A DNA stretch of 8,399 bases, taken from contig CAMWZE010000051.1 of assembly GCA_947178685.1 (NCBI GenBank), forward strand, positions 1 through 8,399, in the 5' to 3' direction. How positions within the stretch are numbered: position 1 is the stretch's first letter; every line of letters starts with the position of its first letter. A model generated the notes under the pieces. That model saw only the letters and a list, made by a program, of their open reading frames with translations, did not search any database and had not been told where the DNA came from. A program made the position numbers and the translations under genes. Below are positions 6,598 through 8,399 of the stretch, in pieces. This DNA is from an uncultured Porphyromonadaceae bacterium (GTDB lineage: Bacteria > Bacteroidota > Bacteroidia > Bacteroidales > Muribaculaceae).

Positions 6598-7761
6598 TTA
6601 AAGAACCTCATAGAAGTGAGAGTAATGACCATACTGCAAGTTGAAGAATACCGACCACTTGCAAGGTTGCCCTACATAAGGCGAGTCAAGACCGGCACCG
6701 AAGATCTTGTAGTTGTGGCTCCAGTCGTCCAATCCGCTATGCTCATAGATATAGAAGTCGCCGAGAGAAGGATCCATAACAGCCGGTTTCTCCTTACCGC
6801 TCTCAGAACCCCATTCAGTCTCAGTTCCGTCGGCATAAGTCATACGGAATTTGTAACGGCTCTCGAATGGATCCCATGACCATCCGGTCTCATGGAGTTT
6901 ATAGGAAGCCTCTGCCTCATACACACCATTGCCTACATATGTGTACTCGAAGTTGTTGTCGCGGTCTGCGCCATCGCAATGGAAGAAGATAAGCTTGTCA
7001 ACCTTGCGAAGTGTGGCTGTAGCAGCTCCGAAGTCGAGTGTGATGCGATATACACCGCTCTCTGTTACGCCGTCACCCTCATCGCCCTCAACAAGCTTGG
7101 AGCCTTTGATTGCGAATGTTGTCACACCCTCTTTGTCTGCCGAGAAGTAAATCTTCTGTCCGGCTTTCAACTCAGAGAATGCCTCATAGATTTCTGCATC
7201 GATAGCGTTGAGAGCCACTGCATTTGAAAGATCAGAACCACCTGTCTCTGTGCCTGCTCCTGCGAAGTAAAGTGAGGTTGGAATCTCAGAGAAGCCCTCG
7301 AAGCGGGTAAGAGTAAGGTTGTTGAGCTTGTCAACCGGAGTCTTTGAAGGATTGACGCCGGCGTAGGCGATCACACCCCATTTGATTGTGCCGGTCTCAC
7401 CACCTGCAATATTAGCTGCGGCACAAACCTTTGCCAATGTTTTGTGGGGGATAGTAGCCATAGGCTTTGTGCCCATGTTGTCGGCAAGCACCTTATAGAT
7501 CGGAGCGCTGGTGTCGTCGCCCTTATAGAAGGCCACCTCATATTGAGGAGCTGCGCCATCTTCGGCATGTGATGCCTCCCACTCGAAGAGAAGAGAAGCC
7601 GAGTTTGAAGCTACGAGCTTAACCTCCTTATTGTTCAAAGGCTCGTAGAAGAGACTTACGGCTGATGTCTTCACATCAGCATATTTCATATCGTTGTTGC
7701 ACGATGTTGTACCGGCCAGAACAAGCAGTGCGGCTGCGCATTTCAATATAGTTGATTTCAT
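6598..7761 (-). CDS. SusE-like surface glycan-binding lipoprotein
   Basis: A 387 aa lipoprotein with signal peptide 1-20 and lipobox TTSC (Cys21), followed by NND. Residues about 30-150 resemble the SusE N-terminal Ig-like domain: an early AVSLFYEP segment, LLFEWEAS (57-64), YEVAFYK (74-80) and WGVIAYAG (128-135). A second, beta-rich domain (about 160-387) is rich in aromatics (W295, W297, F299, W317, Y337, Y339, W347, W369, F372, F373, Y377), as expected of a glycan-binding face. SusE/SusF-type proteins have no catalytic role; they hold glycan at the outer membrane beside the SusCD transporter. Its place 49 bp after susD and before the GH76 gene is the classic PUL position and is the strongest support, since SusE-like sequences diverge widely. 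No separate SusF is present. The ATG at 7761 starts the signal peptide. Confidence 0.82.
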   Translation of the reverse strand: MKSTILKCAAALLVLAGTTSCNNDMKYADVKTSAVSLFYEPLNNKEVKLVASNSASLLFEWEASHAEDGAAPQYEVAFYKGDDTSAPIYKVLADNMGTKPMATIPHKTLAKVCAAANIAGGETGTIKWGVIAYAGVNPSKTPVDKLNNLTLTRFEGFSEIPTSLYFAGAGTETGGSDLSNAVALNAIDAEIYEAFSELKAGQKIYFSADKEGVTTFAIKGSKLVEGDEGDGVTESGVYRITLDFGAATATLRKVDKLIFFHCDGADRDNNFEYTYVGNGVYEAEASYKLHETGWSWDPFESRYKFRMTYADGTETEWGSESGKEKPAVMDPSLGDFYIYEHSGLDDWSHNYKIFGAGLDSPYVGQPCKWSVFFNLQYGHYSHFYEVL

Positions 7762-7810
7762 CTTGAAATTCTTTGTTAAATAAGTTCTTATTCAGTATTA
7801 TGATTTAAAA

Positions 7811-8399
7811 TCAATATCCGGGATTCTGAGTGAGATTGGGGTTGATGTCTCGCTCTCCCTGTGGTATAGGCCATAGATAATCGCGGTTCTCATCAAACTT
7901 ATAATTGTCGAGCACGGCGTTGCCACCTACAAACTCACAACCTTTCACCGGACCGTTAAGATATTCCATACCGGCTTTCCAACGCATGATGTCGAAATAA
8001 CGGAGACCTTCGAAGGCCAACTCCACACGACGCTCATTACGTATCACCTGCTTTACATCTCCGCCGGGGAAATCAAGAGCTTTCGCAGCAGTGAAACCAG
8101 CACGCTCTCTAATCGGGCGTATAGTCTCATTCCAAACTGCGGCATTCATCTGTCCCAAAGCCTCTTTAGCCTCAGCATTCATAAGGAGTACATCGGCATA
8201 GCGCATGATGATGAGGTTGGTGCCTGAAGTATACCAGGTGTCATCAAGAGATGTCTCGAAATATTTGCGTGCATAATAACCCGTGTAGGTTGCCTCATTG
8301 GCATTACCGTCGTTAGCAACCAAATCTTTCTGATATACATCCTGACCTTCCCACTTATTTCTATCGATATAAATGGTGTGGTCTTCACCCGTACACCAG
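7811..8399 (-). CDS. SusD/RagB glycan-binding lipoprotein, C-terminal part
   Basis: The frame stays open to the right edge, giving at least 195 C-terminal residues; the N-terminus, lipobox and most TPR helices lie outside. The codon at 8323 (TTG) is an internal leucine, not a start, because the upstream codons (WCTGEDHTIYIDRNKWEG) read on in frame. SusD family marks are clear: MRYADVLLMNAEAKEALG (TPR helix), IRNERRVELAFEGLRYFDIMRW and the C-terminal LWPIPQGERDINPNLTQNPGY-type ending with the stop at 7811. SusD sits as a lid on the TonB-dependent SusC transporter and binds oligosaccharide for import. The paired susC should lie immediately beyond 8399. The gene is 49 bp from the SusE-like gene and probably in the same transcript. 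Confidence 0.96.
   Translation of the reverse strand, partial: WCTGEDHTIYIDRNKWEGQDVYQKDLVANDGNANEATYTGYYARKYFETSLDDTWYTSGTNLIIMRYADVLLMNAEAKEALGQMNAAVWNETIRPIRERAGFTAAKALDFPGGDVKQVIRNERRVELAFEGLRYFDIMRWKAGMEYLNGPVKGCEFVGGNAVLDNYKFDENRDYLWPIPQGERDINPNLTQNPGY

Noticed and set aside
6430..6879. Plus-strand open frame of 149 codons spanning the GH76-susE junction
   Set aside because: It overlaps the start of one real gene, two leader hairpins and the end of another on the opposite strand, and shows no protein family features.
7779..7792. Near-palindrome AATAAG-TT-CTTATT in the susD-susE gap
   Set aside because: Short, wholly AT-rich and with a 2-nt centre; too weak to support as an operator or terminator.
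8321..8323. TTG as the start of the SusD gene
   Set aside because: The frame continues upstream without a stop to the window edge and the fragment lacks a SusD N-terminus, so it is an internal leucine codon.

Overview
The window is the downstream part of a polysaccharide utilization locus (PUL) from a member of the Bacteroidales. Evidence for this is a SusD C-terminus followed directly by a SusE-like lipoprotein, then a run of exported glycoside hydrolases. The leaders are AT-rich and lack strong Shine-Dalgarno sites, and the proteins carry Bacteroidetes-style lipoprotein or Sec signal peptides. Base composition is moderate. The family could be Muribaculaceae, Bacteroidaceae or a relative, and the sequence alone does not settle it. 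All six supported genes are on the minus strand, so transcription runs from high to low coordinates.

In transcription order: (1) 8399-7811, C-terminal part of a SusD/RagB glycan-binding lipoprotein; the matching susC would lie beyond the right edge. (2) 7761-6598, a SusE-like surface glycan-binding lipoprotein. (3) 6497-5304, a GH76 endo-alpha-1,6-mannanase lipoprotein. A GC-rich two-tier hairpin with a U-run follows it. (4) 5163-4471, a secreted SGNH/GDSL hydrolase, ended by a clear intrinsic terminator. (5) 4224-2281, a retaining-type GH97, and (6) 2274-85, a non-canonical GH92. Genes 5 and 6 are 6 bp apart, and a leader with phased direct repeats precedes gene 5. The locus therefore looks like two or three transcription units, not one uninterrupted operon.

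Working model (inference): SusCD and the SusE-like protein capture an alpha-mannan at the surface, and GH76 cuts its alpha-1,6 backbone. The SGNH enzyme may remove ester groups. GH97, whose catalytic residues match the alpha-galactosidase type and not the SusB glucosidase type, would remove galactose-like caps. GH92 would remove alpha-mannose side chains or ends. A decorated fungal or yeast (galacto)mannan or a similar alpha-mannoside glycan is the best guess.

I found no mobile element, CRISPR array, tRNA or rRNA. The overall system is a known type. The parts most worth a second look are the divergent GH92 active site, the repeat-bearing leader before GH97-GH92, and the RNA hairpins flanking the GH76 gene. 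No gene-free stretch exceeds 300 bases; the longest is 4225-4470.
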